A stretch of DNA of 64,000 nt from Ooceraea biroi. Its lineage: Eukaryota > Arthropoda > Insecta > Hymenoptera > Formicidae. Made by a program: the position numbers and the translations under genes. The stretch spans positions 4,464,001-4,528,000 of the forward strand of contig NC_039519.1 of the NCBI RefSeq assembly GCF_003672135.1, read 5' to 3'. This document shows positions 1 to 12,636 of the stretch, piece by piece (the stretch's first letter is position 1; each line of letters starts with the position of its first letter). The notes below the pieces were generated by a model. The model ran no database searches. It saw only the letters and a program-made list of their open reading frames with translations, and had not been told where the DNA came from.

Positions 1-379
1 GGGGGGAGAAAAAGCGGAACGCGTTCGTGCGCTACTTTAAACCCGGAACGGACGAGTCTTGCCGTGCGCGCGATACCTCGCCGTTATCGATTAAAACGCC
101 CCACCTGCTGGAGGTTATAAAAACCGAAAGGGCCGTTCCGCTTGTGTACTTTGCTCTCTCCCTCTTTTCTGCGTGTGTCCGTACGTGTGTGCGTGCGCGC
201 GCCCGTGGCATGTCCGTGATTCGAACCCCGTAAATCAACGTCGGTCGGTCGCTCGGTTGGTTGGTGACCTCGCGCGACGACTCCGACACACGACCAGCAA
301 TTATTCATTCCGCGAGTTTCCGAATCTTGTTACGTCTCGGATATGACAGCGATATTCTACCTCGCGATTCCGTATTCGC

Positions 380-410
<31 letters not shown>

Positions 411-572
411 GCGCGGCCGACTGACATTCAATTTTAACTGGTTATAATCTGACATTCGTAGAATTACGTGGAATCCTATTCCCTTTATTATTAAGGCTTC
501 GTCTGCGGACGAGAGGAGATACGTGTTTAGCCTATTATGCGCTATTCCGCGTCTCTTTCATCTCGGGCAGAT
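1..572. other. No gene recognised; one GCC microsatellite
   Basis: CpG-rich single-copy-looking sequence. Short open frames on both strands overlap each other and carry arginine- and threonine-rich low-complexity translations with no recognisable domain or splice structure. Apart from the GCC run I see nothing to annotate. Confidence 0.5.
377..411 (+). repeat. (GCC)n microsatellite
   Basis: About eleven uninterrupted GCC/CCG triplets followed by a CG run. It lies in CpG-rich DNA with no open frame that would make it a coding polyalanine or polyproline tract. Confidence 0.9.
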
Positions 573-576
573 TTAA

Positions 577-3026
577 GGGGGGAGCCTGCTTTAGAACGTT
601 GAAAATAAGGTATAATTTTACGAATTTTGTTGGAGAAACTATACAGTGGACATTATAAAACTTTGATGCATTTATTAGTACATGTTTAAAGATAAAAAAA
701 TATTTTTTTATTTAAATATATCGCCTGTAGAGGTCGTCCTGGAGGCATTGTAAATTGGTGAGCATTCTCCTGCCTCCAAATTTCATCCAAACTGAAAAAT
801 TGAAATATTTTCTCGTTATTTATGAATTCCCATCGTCGATGAACCTTTAATATTCATAAAAACATTAAGTTAAACAATTACTTTTGCATGAAAAAGTTCA
901 AAAATTTTGCCTAAAAATCGTACTTTTGTGTTCTAAGCTCCACCATTCTGGCACTTTTCAACTCTTTTCTTCTCTCTTTGGTTCATCGACGATGGGAATT
1001 CATAAATAACGAGAACACATTTCAATTTTTCAGTTTAGACGAAATTTGGAGGCAGGAGAATGCTCACCAATTTGCAATGCCGGCGACGCGGCTGCACTAA
1101 GATTTCTCCAGGACGACCTCTACGAGCGATATATTCAACTCAAAAAATAATTTTTTTTATCTTTAAACATGTACTAATAAATGCATTGTAAATTGGCGAG
1201 CATTCTCCTGCCTCCAAATTTCATCCAAACTGAAAAATTGAAATATTTTCTCGTTATTTATGAATTCCCATCGTCGATGAACCTTTAATATTCATAAAAA
1301 CATTAAGTTAAACAATTACTTTTGCATGAAAAAGTTCAACAACTTTGCCTAAAAATCGTACTTTTGTGTTCTAAGCTCCACCATTTTGGCACTTTTCAAC
1401 TTTTTTCTTCTCTCTTTGGTTCATCGACGATGGGAACTCATAAATAACGAGAACATATTTCAATTTTTCAGTTTAGACGAAATTTGGAGGCAGGAGAATG
1501 CTCACCAATTTGCAATGCCGGCGACGCGGCTGCACTAAGATTTCTCCAGGACGACCTCTACGAGCGATATATTCAAATCAAAAAATAATTTTTTTATCTT
1601 TAAACATGTACTAATAAATGCATTGTAAATTGGCGAGCATTCTTCTGCCTCCAAATTTCATCCAAACTGAAAAATTGAAATATTTTCTCGTTATTTATGA
1701 ATTCCCATCGTCGATGAACCTTTAATATTCATAAAAACATTAAGTTAAACAATTACTTTTGCATGAAAAAGTTCAACAACTTTGCCTAAAAATCGTACTT
1801 TTGTGTTCTAAGCTCCACCATTTTGGCACTTTTCAACTTTTTTCTTCTCTCTTTGGTTCATCGACGATGGGAACTCATAAATAACGAGAACATATTTCAA
1901 TTTTTCAGTTTAGACGAAATTTGGAGGCAGGAGAATGCTCACCAATTTGCAATGCCGGCGACGCGGCTGCACTAAGATTTCTCCAGGACGACCTCTACGA
2001 GCGATATATTCAAATCAAAAAATAATTTTTTTTATCTTTAAACATGTACTAATAAATGCATTGTAAATTGGCGAGCATTCTTCTGCCTCCAAATTTCATC
2101 CAAACTGAAAAATTGAAATATTTTCTCGTTATTTATGAATTCCCATCGTCGATGAACCTTTAATATTCATAAAAACATTAAGTTAAACAATTATTTTTGC
2201 ATGAAAAAGTTCAACAACTTTGCCTAAAAATCGTACTTTTGTGTTCTAAGCTCCACCATTTTGGCACTTTTCAACTTTTTTCTTCTCTCTTTGGTTCATC
2301 GACGATGGGAACTCATAAATAACGAGAACATATTTCAATTTTTCAGTTTAGACGAAATTTGGAGGCAGGAGAATGCTCACCAATTTGCAATGCCGGCGAC
2401 GCGGCTGCACTAAGATTTCTCCAGGACGACCTCTACAAGCGATACATTCAAATCAAAAAATAATTTTTTTTATCTTTAAACATGTACTAATAAATGCATT
2501 GTAAATTGGTGAGCATTCTCCTGCCTCCAAATTTCATCCAAACTGAAAAATTGAAATATTTTCTCGTTATTTATGAATTCCCATCGTCGATGAACCTTTA
2601 ATATTCATAAAAACATTAAGTTAAACAATTATTTTTGCATGAAAAAGTTCAACAACTTTGCCTAAAAATCGTACTTTTGTGTTCTAAGCTCCACCATTTT
2701 GGCACTTTTCAACTTTTTTCTTCTCTCTTTGGTTCATCGACGATGGGAACTCATAAATAACGAGAACATATTTCAATTTTTCAGTTTAGACGAAATTTGG
2801 AGGCAGGAGAATGCTCAGCAATTTGCAATGCCGGCGACGCGGCTGCACTAAGATTTCTCCAGGACGACCTCTACAAGCGATACATTCAAATAAAAAAATA
2901 ATTTTTTTATCTTTAAACATGTACTAATAAATGCATAAAAGTTTTATAATGATCCGCTGTATAGTTTCTCCAAAAACAATTCGTAAAATATACCTTATTT
3001 TCAGCGTTCTAAAGCAGGCTCCCCCC
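577..3026. mobile_element. TTAA-flanked inverted-repeat transposon with five internal tandem units
   Basis: The ends are GGGGGGAGCCTGCTTTAGAA at the left and its complement at the right, and both are flanked by TTAA (573-576 and 3027-3030), the target duplication typical of the piggyBac superfamily. The inverted ends extend inward for roughly 150 bp or more, through the motif complementary to CATGTACTAATAAATGC. No transposase frame is present, so it is non-autonomous. The interior is not unique: a ~437-bp unit is repeated five times. Assignment to piggyBac rests only on TTAA; the G-rich terminus is not a classical piggyBac end. Confidence 0.85.
745..2933 (+). repeat. Five tandem ~437-bp units inside the TTAA transposon
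   Basis: Units begin GCATTGTAAATTGG at 745, 1183, 1620, 2058 and 2496, a period of 437-438 bp. Each unit is itself a hairpin: the half beginning GCATTCTCCTGCCTCC is mirrored by GGAGGCAGGAGAATGC about 320 bp later. Each unit ends in the inner part of the right terminal repeat (AACATGTACTAATAAAT). The junction AATAAAT-GCAT-TGTAAA matches the left boundary GGAG-GCAT-TGTAAA and the right boundary AATAAAT-GCAT-AAAAG, so four bases of homology lie at the duplication breakpoint. Unit 1 differs from units 2-5 at scattered sites. Confidence 0.9.
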
Positions 3027-3030
3027 TTAA

Positions 3031-5100
3031 GTGTCTTGGAGGGATAACATTCTCTGATCTTCGAAAATTAATTTTTCGCCGAGGAAGAGAGTTAAATTTT
3101 GTTCCTCATTTCGACTTATTTTTTTCCTTCACGTAGCTTCGACATCTCGTCAGTCATGCTGTCGATAAAATGGATCACCCTGTACATAATGCATCCTCGC
3201 TAGCGATTGCACACGGACGACGGACAACGTTGGGCCGCGACTGGCGCTCGCTGATGCGCCAAGTCAAAATAAACGATGCTCTTCTGTCTTCATTGCCGCC
3301 GCCGCCGCTCCCAGGAGCGGCGGAATCGTTGGTGCAACGCCCCGCCCAATAAGAATCCCGTTTTTTCTTGAATCTTCAACAGACGCTATCACCGCTCGTC
3401 GCGTGGAGCCCATCTTAGATAATGTACGCGGCGTTTTGTTAACGGGATGTATGTTGGTTAATTGCACGTGCATTCCGATTCCTCGAATTCTTGTGTGTAT
3501 CAGGCCTAAGAATAGCACGCCGGTAAATTATTATCGCTCATTGTGCATCATAAACTTATTATATTTATCGAGAGAAGGATTAGGTGACCAACGCAAGGTC
3601 GTTTTCTAGTCGATCGATATGTCAGTAACAAATAAACGCACGCAACATTTCAACACGCCTTACGAACGTGTCTCCCGACGCGACGTCCCTTCGCAATTTT
3701 AACGGAGATAAGGAGAGGAGTATTTTAACGAGCGGCGCACAAGGCGGGGAAAAGCGTGGATTCGCGGCCAACTTCGTGTCGCTTCGTGTACGCGCGCGGG
3801 CCTGTTTTTCGCCGTGTCGGCGCGCGTAAACGGCGGTTTTTAGAAAGTACAACGTCGCTCTCGTCGCCAAATATATTTCAACCGGATTATTATTATCTCG
3901 CGAAACCCAGAACGGTCGATAGCTCCGTCGTGGCGGTCGTGACTCAAAGTCGAGCCGAGCCGAGAGCAGTCGAACCGAACCGAACCCGAGAACGCGGGGT
4001 CGTGTCACTCTTCGACGCGTGAAAAGGGTGATCGCTAGAGACGACAGCACGTCGCGACGAAGATGTAAGACCGTAGGGTCGGTCCACAATCGCGACGTTC
4101 ATACGCACGTGACCATCTCGACCCGAATCGAGGCACGGCGCGACCCAACCGCAACGAATCTCCCAACGTTTCCTACTCGAACGTTAATTCCAGAATATTA
4201 AAAAGTAATGGGTGAATAAAACTATGAAAAGTCTTGCTAAAATATTATTTAGAAGGAGATCGATGTAGAGGAGAAACGCAGACCGTTAAATTTCGAGTTC
4301 TACGTGTTTCGTCTGGACAGATTTGAAAATTCGATATTTTCGCTTCCTCAAAAATCGGATATGTCGTATGCTGCAAGAAACTATTAGTGCCCATTATCAT
4401 GCTTGTATCTGACAAAAATATCAGATACGATATCGATTTCAGGCGACGTCGTCGCAGCCGGTCTGAATAAGTCAACGAACTGCAGCCTTCATTCTGATAG
4501 GTCGCTTTATTTTCGAACAGGCCTAGTTCCGGTACATTTTCCAAACCAGTCTCTCGGTGTTTACCGCGTTTTGTGCCGCGATCATTGGCGGGTGTACGTA
4601 GACATTCCTGGTCTCATCTCGCATAAATCCCAATCTTTAAGTTTCCTCTTTCTCGCGGAACGCAACGAGACGGAGGAATAGTTCCGATTGTACCAATTAG
4701 CATAGAACCGATGAAAATGGAAAGAAATTAGTCTTTTATGTTCTAAGGAACGTAATGCATGCTATGCTATTTCGAGGTCACATTAAAAGGTTAATCTCGC
4801 ATGAGTAATGTGGGTTGTAATGGAACCCAAGATAACGAATTGGTCGTTACAGCGATAGCTTAATACAATGTAACTTCCATTTAGTAGTCAAAAGTATGCT
4901 AGAACTGCCCTCCTTAGCAAAGCCTTCGTGTTTTAAACATTTTATGCTAACAAGAGTACGGAAATGTGCCTAATGCAAGAATAAATTGTGGAAGAGCACA
5001 AAATATTGAGAAAAAAACGATTCTTGTAATTTTTTAATTTTTAATACCACCATTTCTCTCCAACCTGCGACGGCTACATGATCTCGCCCGTAAGAGAGCG
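3031..5100. other. No gene recognised
   Basis: Mixed-composition sequence. The longest open frame (3622-4089, minus) is arginine-rich with no recognisable motif and overlaps another frame on the plus strand, so I do not call it. A solitary CACCCTGTA motif at about 3177 resembles the end of the CAGGGTG elements elsewhere in the window but has no partner. Confidence 0.4.
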
Positions 5101-5104
5101 TTAA

Positions 5105-5688
5105 GGGGATCCTGGAGTGGCCAGTGAACTCCGTCGCGGCGTCTGAATTACCGGCGGAATCGATGATTTTCCTGTATTTTCTTTTTATTGAATTCACAGA
5201 ATGAAAAATCCTTTTCCACGATGAAAGTACACGCAATACTGCAATGTAAAAAGCAGGACTTAACTTTCCAAACGGAAAAAAATCACAATTTTGGATTCAG
5301 CCGCGATTTCACAGGCATACGTAGGCACGAAATGATCACGAATCTTTCTGCACTAATTACTTTTACACTAGGCTTCTAAACTCATTTCTAAAAGCTTCCC
5401 CATATTCTTTCATTTTGTTCCGTCCTTGCGATTATCGAATTTTGGCCACACAAACTGCAAAACCTTTATATTAAGAACATTAATGTACGAGGTGACGTCA
5501 CAATAAGCCGATAATAAAACTGTAAATTTTTTTGTCGTTTTTAACATAAAGTCGAGTTTCGCTCGGTATATTTCTTTGTATACTTTAATCGTGGAGAAGG
5601 ATTTTTCATTCTATACAATCGTTAAAGAGTAATTAGTACAGTAAAATCGACCAATTCCGTCGGTAATACAGACGACTCCAGGATCCCC
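5105..5688. mobile_element. TTAA MITE, GGGGATCCTGGAGT termini
   Basis: The sequence starts GGGGATCCTGGAGT and ends with the complement, with TTAA on both sides (5101-5104 and 5689-5692). Imperfect inverted arms include the pair GAATGAAAAATCC (left) and GGATTTTTCATTC (right). There is no coding capacity. The ends and the AAAATCCTTTTCCAC core match the elements at 21919 and 37433, so this is the most diverged of three family members in the window. Confidence 0.85.
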
Positions 5689-5692
5689 TTAA

Positions 5693-8600
5693 GAAGCTGT
5701 GGAAGAGGCCTGTTGATGGCGGCGGTGCACGTCTCGAGGTATAACACAAAAGAATTCAATTCATAACGAACAAAACGAGACTGGTAATGAAACGCATTGT
5801 GATCTCGCGCTGCGGCCGCTTACATCACGCTCAGCGACATTTGCTCTATCTCGATAACAAATAATCTTGCGCGGATCCCAGCACTGCGCGAGCGAGGAAT
5901 GATGCCGGCACTATCAAAAAACGCAGATAGAAGAGTCTGCGTTGCGCAAGGAAAAAAAAACGGAAAAGCTCGCGAGCGTGAAAGAGTCTAGAAGGATTTT
6001 ATTTCCGAGCCACAAGCGATGGAAAATAAATCTGTAATTTTTTTATTAAATTAACTGGAGAGAGACGCAAATAGACGGAGGAAAGGCGACCTGCTAAATA
6101 CCACTTTATTTTTGGATTTTATCTCGTGACTGAAGACGCGAAATAAAAATCTGCACTTATAAATGTCCGCTAGGGCTACTATCAGGCCCTATTTATCATA
6201 ATTTTCGGTTTCCACGTAAATAGCATTCTCCGCAGCCGCAAAAATTGAACTATTTTTTATCTCCGCGCATTTTTCATTTTCAGTCGTATACCGACTTCCA
6301 TCGGACTAGCTCTACGCTCGCAATGAACTTAATACGTACATCCATCACCAGATCGATGCCTGTATGCGTGCGGCAGGCTATAAACGGCGTTATAAGTGTT
6401 CACCCGCCGCGCGCGCGCGCGCGCGCATGTGTGTATGCGCATCAGCGTGCTCGTGCATGGAACGGGGCCAGGCTAGCCAGTTGCGTTTGAGGAAAACCTC
6501 GAATCGAGCGATAATCCGTCGGTCGTTGATGCTTCGCTACGCTCGTCTTTCTCCAAGCGAGCGAGACGAGAAGAGTTGACGCCTTTTGCCTCCCCTTTTC
6601 CTTTGGGGATACCTGCCTTTTGGCAACATTTTACGCCCCGTGCCCCCCCCCCTCTTTTCCATTTCATTTCCACTCTATTCGACAAAACATCCAAGACTGC
6701 CGTAGCCGATGACGTCTCGCGTTATGTCCAAACTATCGGAACTTCCTGAATGACTGACTGTTGATAGCGAGACGTTAGCGACCAGCTCTCGTCCGACTGC
6801 GAAATGCAGAATAATAATAATAATAATAATATGCGTGCGTGAGTGTGGGAAGCACGTATGATAATTTCGATTCGACTTTGATCCGGGAAAGAGTAATTGG
6901 AGTGACGCAACAATATCGCAAACGCAACGGTATCGCGACACATCGACAATTTTGTCGAAGAGAATCGGAAAAAACGGGACAGGGTGTAATGCGAACTATT
7001 AGATTCTCGGATTCGTGAGAATCCGCTGGTCGCGTAATCCAGCGTTATCGCTAATTGCGACAGCCTCGGTTGTTTGCCAAAATTCAGGCGTGGATGTGCT
7101 TCTTTTCGAGCTTACGTCTGAGTCATACGTGACGATGCAAAAATCTGATAAACGAGGACGTCATATCTCCCGATATATATTTTTCTCCGAACAGGAAATC
7201 GCTAATGGCCAGCTCCGGAATAAAGTAACGTCGTGAAGTAGCAAGTAACAATCTGAGGAAATCGATACGTGTCCACGCAAAAGCAAGCTATGACGACGCC
7301 ATGGGCCAACGGCGCCGCCTTTCTCTTCGCCGAAAATATCAAATTATACTTCTGCTCGTAAACGGGACAGCACAATTCACGTGCCTCGTGAACCATTTTC
7401 ATCGTCGTAAATGAAGGTTCAATTATAAAGTAATATAAAAATTGCAAACCAATATAAACTGTATAATAAACACACGAAATGACATATAAAATAACAATGT
7501 ATTTTTCCTACGTATCAACACATACGTGACGATAAAACGTTTTCTCATTCTCTTCTCTGGAAAATATTTATGCAGAACGTATTGTTATTATAATTAATAA
7601 TTTATGACTTTTGCGCTTTATTGCGCATAGAATGCTACCAAGCGAATTAATAATTAACGCTCTTTTGCATCGAATTGTTGCGAGTGACCGTATCTTGAAA
7701 AAGCGTGCCGTTGGAAACACCGTAATGCCTTTCGGTGTTGCCAAAGCTCTCACGGCAAACGGAAGATATAGGCGTAGGTAGATCTGGCAACGCGGAAAGG
7801 AACGCTGCTAGCTGGCCGGACTGTTTTCGTGACACGCGTTGCTTTAACCCTTTCGAAGACTCAGCGCACACCCAGTGCCAGCCAAGAATTGAGAACATGG
7901 ACCCGTCATTTTCCCGATATATTCAAGTTTCCTCTGTAACGTTACGGAAATTATATTTGTCCCTTTGAGGCGCGTGCTCCCGCTAAGCAGTCTCATTTAA
8001 TCACCTGCTCGAATGTGTGAGAGAGAGAGACTGCATAATTAAATTAGTCAAAGTACATTCATGCGTATAATGCAGCTCTATCTCTCAACGTTCTACATTA
8101 GAACGTTGCGAAACCATGTGACGAAAACGATCGAAACGAATTCAATCTAAGCTGATCTGCGGCCTGGAAGACTAAAATCACCAAAATTCCCGTGTTTTCC
8201 ACGGGCGGGGTACACGTGAGAGCGATGACAAAGAGAAGCTGTGTCTCTTTGGGAAACGGGCGCAGAAACGTAGAAACGCGTCATTACGCGACATGCGTGA
8301 ATTACGTAATTATCTTTCTATCGAAAGGCTAAGGCCTGGCGAGAGGAGAAACAGAGAGGGAGGGAGAGGGAGAGAGATTACGCGAAATTTACACGTATGA
8401 TAAAATTGATGGCTCGCTTGCACGACGGCCTCTGCGCCGATGGCGAAGCGGGGCGAAACCTTGCGAAATATTTTCTGACTTCCGATAGTGTCGCGTATGG
8501 TAAACGCTCGTGCGAGTCGCCGATATATTCGGCAGAAACATCGTAGCTTTTTCAAGCTTTCAGCTGTGAGCCGCATTTGCCTATTTTTACACAATAAACC

Positions 8601-9345
8601 TTCGAAGAACAAGAAAACAGGAAAAATCGCGTTAAAAAGTAAAAAATAAAAAATCATATTAGAGATCGAAACAGTATATCTGAAAAATTCGATAAGATGT
8701 ACTGTGTGTGTGTGTACATAATTACTAAATAGATAACTCGACATGGAACTGCGCAATTATCAAAATAAATGAGACTAACAAATAACAATGTAGATTTAAG
8801 ACGGAAATCGTCATCGAATGTGAAACTAGCGATTTATCGCAGCGCACATTTTCGATAAGGACACATGTGTGCAAGGTATGATACAATAAAATACTTTTAA
8901 TAATACGATACGCCGATATGTAGGTGCAGCTTTCCACGCGCTAGCACAACCAAAAAGGTTTTCGAGCGAATTGGCCTACTAAGTATGCGACGTTTCCACA
9001 CGAGATCGATAGGCAGCGCTGTTTTTCTCGATTAAAGTATCCGGCAGATAACTGATAGCGTACCTACTTGATCGTCACACGAATACGAACTTATATAACA
9101 CTGGGCGTGTGCCCCGAAATTAAATGTTCGGGATATTCTCAGTATTGAGGACGATCGTACATGAATTCTTTCCTACTTATTTTTATCGAAATAGAGCATC
9201 TATTTATACGTGGCGCAGGATCTCCAAATGTACGGTGAAGATAAAAAGTGGGTTGCACAGAAACTACGAAGCATCGGATAATTCCGAAATGATTTCGTCC
9301 CCGCTCGAATTCCTCTCTGTTCACGGAAAACAATTCGGTAAAGAA
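5693..9345. other. No gene recognised; short simple repeats
   Basis: Contains a GC/CG run at about 6407-6426, an (ATA)n run at about 6810-6831 and a short GA run near 8022. Open frames up to 148 codons (8310-8756, minus) are hydrophobic or serine-rich and lack supporting motifs. I see no exon structure I can defend. Confidence 0.4.
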
Positions 9346-9349
9346 TTAA

Positions 9350-10926
9350 GGGGGGAGCCTGCTTTAGAACGCTGAAAATAAGGTATATTTTACGAATTGT
9401 TTTTGGAGAAACTATACAGCGGATCATTATAAAACTTTTATGCATTTATTAGTACATGTTTAAAGATAAAAAATTATTTTTTTATTTGAATGTATCGCTC
9501 GTAGAGGTCGTCCTGGAGAAATCTTAGTGCAGCCGCGTCGCCGGCATTGCAAATTGGTGAGCATTCTCCTGCCTCCAAATTTCGTCTAAACTGAAAAATT
9601 GAAATATGTTCTCGTTATTTATGAGTTCCCATCGTCGATGAACCAAAGAGAGAAGAAAAAAGTTGAAAAGTGCCAAAATGGTGGAGCTTAGAACACAAAA
9701 GTACGATTTTTAGGCAAAGTTGTTGAACTTTTTCATGCAAAAGTAATTGTTTAACTTAATGTTTTTATGAATATTAAAGGTTCATCGACGATGGGAATTC
9801 ATAAATAACGAGAAAATATTTCAATTTTTCAGTTTGGATGAAATTTGGAGGCAGGAGAATGCTCGCCAATTTACAATGCATTTATTAGTACATGTTTAAA
9901 GATAAAAAAATTATTTTTTTATTTGAATGTATCGCTCGTAGAGGTCGTCCTGGAGAAATCTTAGTGCAGCCGCGTCGCCGGCATTGCAAATTGGTGAGCA
10001 TCCTCCTGCCTCCAAATTTCGTCTAAACTGAAAAATTGAAATATTTTCTCGTTATTTATGAATTCCCATCGTCGATGAACCAAAGAGAGAAGAAAAAAGT
10101 TGAAAAGTGCCAGAATGGTGGAGCTTAGAACACAAAAGTACGAGTTTTAGGCAAAGTTGTTGAACTTTTTCATGCAAAAGTAATTGTTTAACTTAATGTT
10201 TTTATGAATATTAAAGGTTCATCGACGATGGGAATTCATAAATAACGAGAAAATATTTCAATTTTTCAGTTTGGATGAAATTTGGAGGCAGGAGAATGCT
10301 CGCCAATTTACAATGCATTTATTAGTACATGTTTAAAGATAAAAAAAATTATTTTTTGATTTGAATATATCGCTCGTAGAGGTCGTCCTGGAGAAATCTT
10401 AGTGCAGCCGCGTCGCCGGCATTGCAAATTGGTGAGCATTCTCCTGCCTCCAAATTTCGTCTAAACTGAAAAATTGAAATATGTTCTCGTTATTTATGAG
10501 TTCCCATCGTCGATGAACCAAAGAGAGAAGAAAAAAGTTGAAAAGTGCCAAAATGGTGGAGCTTAGAACACAAAAGTACGATTTTTAGGCAAAGTTGTTG
10601 AACTTTTTCATGCAAAAGTAATTGTTTAACTTAATGTTTTTATGAATATTAAAGGTTCATCGACGATGGGAATTCATAAATAACGAGAAAATATTTCAAT
10701 TTTTCAGTTTGGATGAAATTTGGAGGCAGGAGAATGCTCACCAATTTACAATGCCTCCAGGACGACCTCTACAGGCGATATATTTAAATAAAAAAATAAT
10801 TTTTTTTATCTTTAAACATGTACTAATAAATGCATCAAAGTTTTATAATGATCCGCTGTATAGTTTCTCCAAAAAAAATTCGTAAAATTATACCTTATTT
10901 TCAACGTTCTAAAGCAGGCTCCCCCC
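9350..10926. mobile_element. Second copy of the G-rich TTAA transposon, three internal tandem units
   Basis: It has the same termini as the element at 577 (GGGGGGAGCCTGCTTTAGAA and complement), again flanked by TTAA (9346-9349 and 10927-10930), but the interior lies in the opposite orientation. It carries three internal units instead of five. There is no transposase. The outer ~90 bp are almost identical between the two insertions, indicating recent common ancestry. Confidence 0.85.
9441..10751 (-). repeat. Three tandem ~437-bp units inside the second TTAA transposon
   Basis: Units begin TGCATTTATTAGTACATG at 9441, 9877 and 10314 and the last ends near 10751. The junction TTTACAA-TGCAT-TTATTAG is the reverse complement of the junction in the five-copy element, so both arrays descend from the same duplication event. 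Copy number differs (3 against 5), so the array has expanded or contracted since. Confidence 0.9.
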
Positions 10927-10930
10927 TTAA

Positions 10931-12636
10931 TACGGTACAGAGAGTTGTACCGAATAGACTAGTCACAGATTGCAGGATACTCGGACACTCGGTATATGTC
11001 CAGAAATATTGTGGAAGTAGAGCTTTTCTAACAGAGCACGGGCCCCGGAGGCCAAGAATGTTCCGCGCGCGACGGCGGCGGCCATCTCGTAAGGTCGTTT
11101 CGAGCTGGCCAACGTATACAGGGTGTATCAAATGTCGCGCACTATCTCTCGGCCTAGCGAACGTTAAAGGCCAAACTAAGTAGAATGCCGCTTACTTCAA
11201 TGTCGAGACATTCATTAGATATGCGAGGACGAGGCATTCAAAGTGACGACGCGAGGGTATCTCCAAAACCGCGCGAAAAAAATGTTGCAGAGATACATAG
11301 TTGTAAAATTCGAGAGGCAACATTCCATGTTAATTACAATGGTCACGTGATTTTGCAGAAATTGCAGCAGAGGAGAATTTCAACAGAGAACCGATCGGTG
11401 AAAGAAAATATCTTCTGTGGCAAATATTTGTCAGGATATTAATTCACTCTCGTATAAATATTTCCTCGATTATTTCGAATAAACATTTAATAATTCTAAT
11501 TGTACTTTTAATTGCTGAGCTATTAAGGAATTGTATATTCGAGCAAATTAACATTGATTTCATATTAAAATCTGCGAAAATTGCATTTTTGTCATCAATC
11601 CCGATTCTTGTGATTCGAAGGAAATGTATTTTTCGCTGAAAAAACGTTTATACTCGAACAGCCACCGCGAGATACGAGCGCGATTTATCTCTCTCGATTG
11701 CCGTCGGTGATGATTCGACGACGGCAGTATCGATGGCGAGGTACCTCCTTAATGATTCGATAAGACGGACCACTTGGACTGCTCGTTACACAATGTTCGG
11801 AATTTGTCGCACGTCAAGTAATATCAGCGTCAGAAACAATCGTCCAAGCCAGCTCGGCGAAACTCAAGTTTACGGCGAGCACGATTGCTGTTGCGAGATT
11901 CAAAGTGTGTGCTGACGTGTCGTCGAGAACTCACCAAAGTCACTACCTGTATTTCTAGTGGAATAATAAACTAATCAAGCAACCTGGCAACGATAAATAC
12001 ATAAAACGTCCCATTTTGCATTTCCATTAAAATTGTTTAATAATGTTCTCGTTTTCACATCACACTTTCTCCATTTCAATTTCGTCTTTTTGTCCTTTTA
12101 ACACTTACGCACTTATCCCTCATCTCCATTTTAGCAGAGAGGAGGGAGTATAAAAAAGCGCAGATGCACAGTCTGGATTCGAGAAGAACATGAAAACGCA
12201 TTAACAGAACGTGACTATATGCTTCCTCTAATTGTAAGTTTCCCTTATTTCACATTTTTGCACTTGAAACAAGAACAGTGCCAAATATGTGCTTTGACAA
12301 GGAAGGAAAGTAAGAAGACAAATGTGGAAACTAATAACGACTGCAGACCAGTATATACCATAAAATAAATAAATCACACGTAAATAAAAGATAGATTCAA
12401 GTAATAAGCAAATTCTCCAAAAATTCGCGCGACTGATACTGATTTACTGTTTGTCTTGCGGTTATTCCATACGTCGTTGCTGCGGACTAAAAGTTCCGAC
12501 TCGTGCCACTTTCACTTTCAATCCACCGAGTAATGAGCTACGGGCCGAAATAACGATTGATTGATAACTCGGTGGGCCGCATAACGAGCGACTCGAAAGA
12601 AACAATGCAATTGAATCAATGTCGCAAAAGCAACGA
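10931..12636. other. No gene recognised
   Basis: AT-rich and mixed sequence. A solitary ACAGGGTGTATC at about 11117 resembles a transposon end but has no partner. A TATAAAA string at 12149 is followed by a GTAAGT near 12235, but no initiator at proper spacing and no coding exon supports a promoter. Confidence 0.4.

Noticed and set aside
200..240. GGGGTTCGAATC on the minus strand, resembling a tRNA T-arm
   Set aside because: The flanking bases do not pair as a T stem, and no acceptor or anticodon arm can be folded.
3168..3180. Solitary CACCCTGTA and, at about 11117, solitary ACAGGGTGTATC
   Set aside because: Neither has an inverted partner at plausible distance, so they are not called as elements.
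12149..12240. TATAAAA followed by a GTAAGT donor-like site
   Set aside because: No initiator at about 30 bp and only a four-codon ORF; insufficient for a promoter or exon call.
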